A DNA stretch of 64,000 bases from JAAELZ01 sp965237995 (GTDB taxonomy: Bacteria > Pseudomonadota > Gammaproteobacteria > Arenicellales > Poriferihabitantaceae), in NCBI GenBank assembly GCA_965237995.1, contig CBDEGO010000004.1, positions 644,018 to 708,017 on the forward strand, written 5' to 3'. Position numbers and translations under genes: made by a program. Shown here piece by piece: positions 63,133 through 64,000 of the stretch. How positions within the stretch are numbered: position 1 is the stretch's first letter; every line of letters starts with the position of its first letter. The notes under the pieces are model-generated. The model saw only the letters and a list, made by a program, of their open reading frames with translations. It was not told where the DNA came from and made no database searches.

Positions 63133-64000
63133 ATGTCATCTTCAACTTCACCCACACAGTTTATCGGGTTAATGTCTGGCACCAGTTTGGATGGTATAGA
63201 TGGGGTAAGAGTCACCTTTCCTAGCAGCGGCATCGAAATTCTGCAGCACGAATTTGTACCTTATTCAACGCGTTTACATGCACAGTTTTCTACGCTGTTA
63301 TCACCGAGCAAAGATGAAATTCACACAAGCCAAGTACTCGCCATTGAACACAGCCAGCTAGCGCATCAAGTTGTTGGCTCGCTTACTAAGGGCGTAGATA
63401 ACTCTTCAATTGCAGCGATCGGCAACCATGGGCAAACCATACGCCATAGGCCAGATGATGCTTATCCATACTCAATACAACTGGGTGACGGCGCACTGTT
63501 ATCGCAGCTAAGTGGCTTAACCACTGTGATGGGTTTTCGCAGCCGTGATATCGCCGCGGGCGGCCAAGGCGCCCCGTTGGTACCCGCGTTCCACCAAGCT
63601 ATTTTTTACGACTCTGTAGAACGTCGTGCGATTGTCAATATCGGCGGTATTGCTAATATCAGCATCTTAGATAAGGCTGAAGAGGGTCAACCGCTTGGTT
63701 TCGACACAGGCCCAGGAAATGCAGTCATGGATGAGTGGTCGCGCCGCCACCTAAATAGTCATTTCGATGAAGGGGGGCAATGGGCAGCATCTGGCGATGT
63801 AAGTCAGGAATTATTAACTACGTTACTGCAAGATTCGTATTTTCACAAGCCTGCCCCAAAAAGCACTGGACGGGATCACTTTCATTTACAATGGCTAGAG
63901 CAACACGCGGTTGTGAACACCTTATCTCCGCAAGACGTGCAAGCTACCTTATGTGAACTAACCGCAGTGTCTATCGTAAATGGTATCAGACAATCAGCTA
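63133..64000 (+). CDS. anmK: Anhydro-N-acetylmuramic acid kinase (partial)
   Basis: The gene is cut by the window end after 289 codons. It phosphorylates anhydroMurNAc during peptidoglycan recycling. The N-terminal phosphate motif FIGLMSGTSLDGIDGV, the VNIGGIANISIL block and FDTGPGNAVMDEW are all characteristic. It begins 55 bp after the M23 peptidase gene and probably shares its transcript. The usual downstream partners are outside the window. Confidence 0.93.
   Translation, partial: MSSSTSPTQFIGLMSGTSLDGIDGVRVTFPSSGIEILQHEFVPYSTRLHAQFSTLLSPSKDEIHTSQVLAIEHSQLAHQVVGSLTKGVDNSSIAAIGNHGQTIRHRPDDAYPYSIQLGDGALLSQLSGLTTVMGFRSRDIAAGGQGAPLVPAFHQAIFYDSVERRAIVNIGGIANISILDKAEEGQPLGFDTGPGNAVMDEWSRRHLNSHFDEGGQWAASGDVSQELLTTLLQDSYFHKPAPKSTGRDHFHLQWLEQHAVVNTLSPQDVQATLCELTAVSIVNGIRQSA

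Noticed and set aside
1..64000. CRISPR arrays, rRNA genes, integrases or prophage genes
   Set aside because: No regularly spaced repeats, rRNA sequence, integrase or phage structural genes were found on reading both strands.

Overview
The window looks like a stretch of a marine-type gammaproteobacterial chromosome. Supporting genes are the long single-chain PurL, DksA with ZapA and a ZapB-like coiled coil, BtuB under a cobalamin riboswitch, HemJ, HemW, SlyD, TrmL, PpiD, and the run Lon, HU, tRNA-Val, tRNA-Asp. The genus cannot be fixed from the sequence; an Arenicella-like or related marine lineage is only a guess. Base composition is moderate, with visibly more A+T in the accessory stretches (about 33-38 kb and 54-58 kb).

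Layout. 0-1.8 kb: glycine-betaine-type ABC transporter genes (binding protein, then a truncated ATPase) on the minus strand. 2-5 kb: two LysR regulators and a periplasmic cupin. 5.6-9.6 kb: aldehyde dehydrogenase, an unrecognised 259-residue protein and an aldo/keto reductase in gene-poor DNA. 9.8-11.1 kb: a small metal- or redox-type module (DUF4396 membrane protein, cytochrome c, MerR regulator). 11.4-17.2 kb: a cobalamin uptake operon (btuB-btuF-btuC-btuD-tonB) behind a complete cobalamin riboswitch. 17.3-32.9 kb: mixed metabolic and envelope genes, including two glycosyltransferases, two tandem small secreted paralogues, dinB, trhO, purC, dapA and purL.

33.0-38.2 kb is the main accessory island. 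It is a tight four-gene minus-strand operon: an unknown 257-residue protein, a helical 216-residue protein, an 816-residue tandem KaiC/RecA-like ATPase and a DNA cytosine-C5 methyltransferase. It has its own leader with a strong -10 and an inverted repeat. I do not recognise it as a named defence system, and it is the best candidate here for an undescribed one.

38.4-53.9 kb is housekeeping: sufE, sufS, trmL, hemJ, slyD, hemW (with no ordinary start codon), an acetyltransferase, nadE, nudJ, pyrC, ppiD, two tRNAs, hup, lon and an acyl-CoA synthetase. 54.2-58.8 kb is a second accessory patch. It holds an NTP_transf_5-type nucleotidyltransferase, a PqqD-like/HprK-like fusion kinase, an unlisted 56-residue small ORF with a conserved-looking tail, a secreted beta-rich protein with a damaged N-terminus, and an IS1595-type insertion sequence sitting on the kinase stop codon. 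This resembles the bioinformatically defined HprK-related-A/PqqD systems of unknown function. 58.9-64 kb returns to core genes: zapA, a zapB-like gene, dksA, tyrS, an M23 peptidase and anmK (truncated by the window end).
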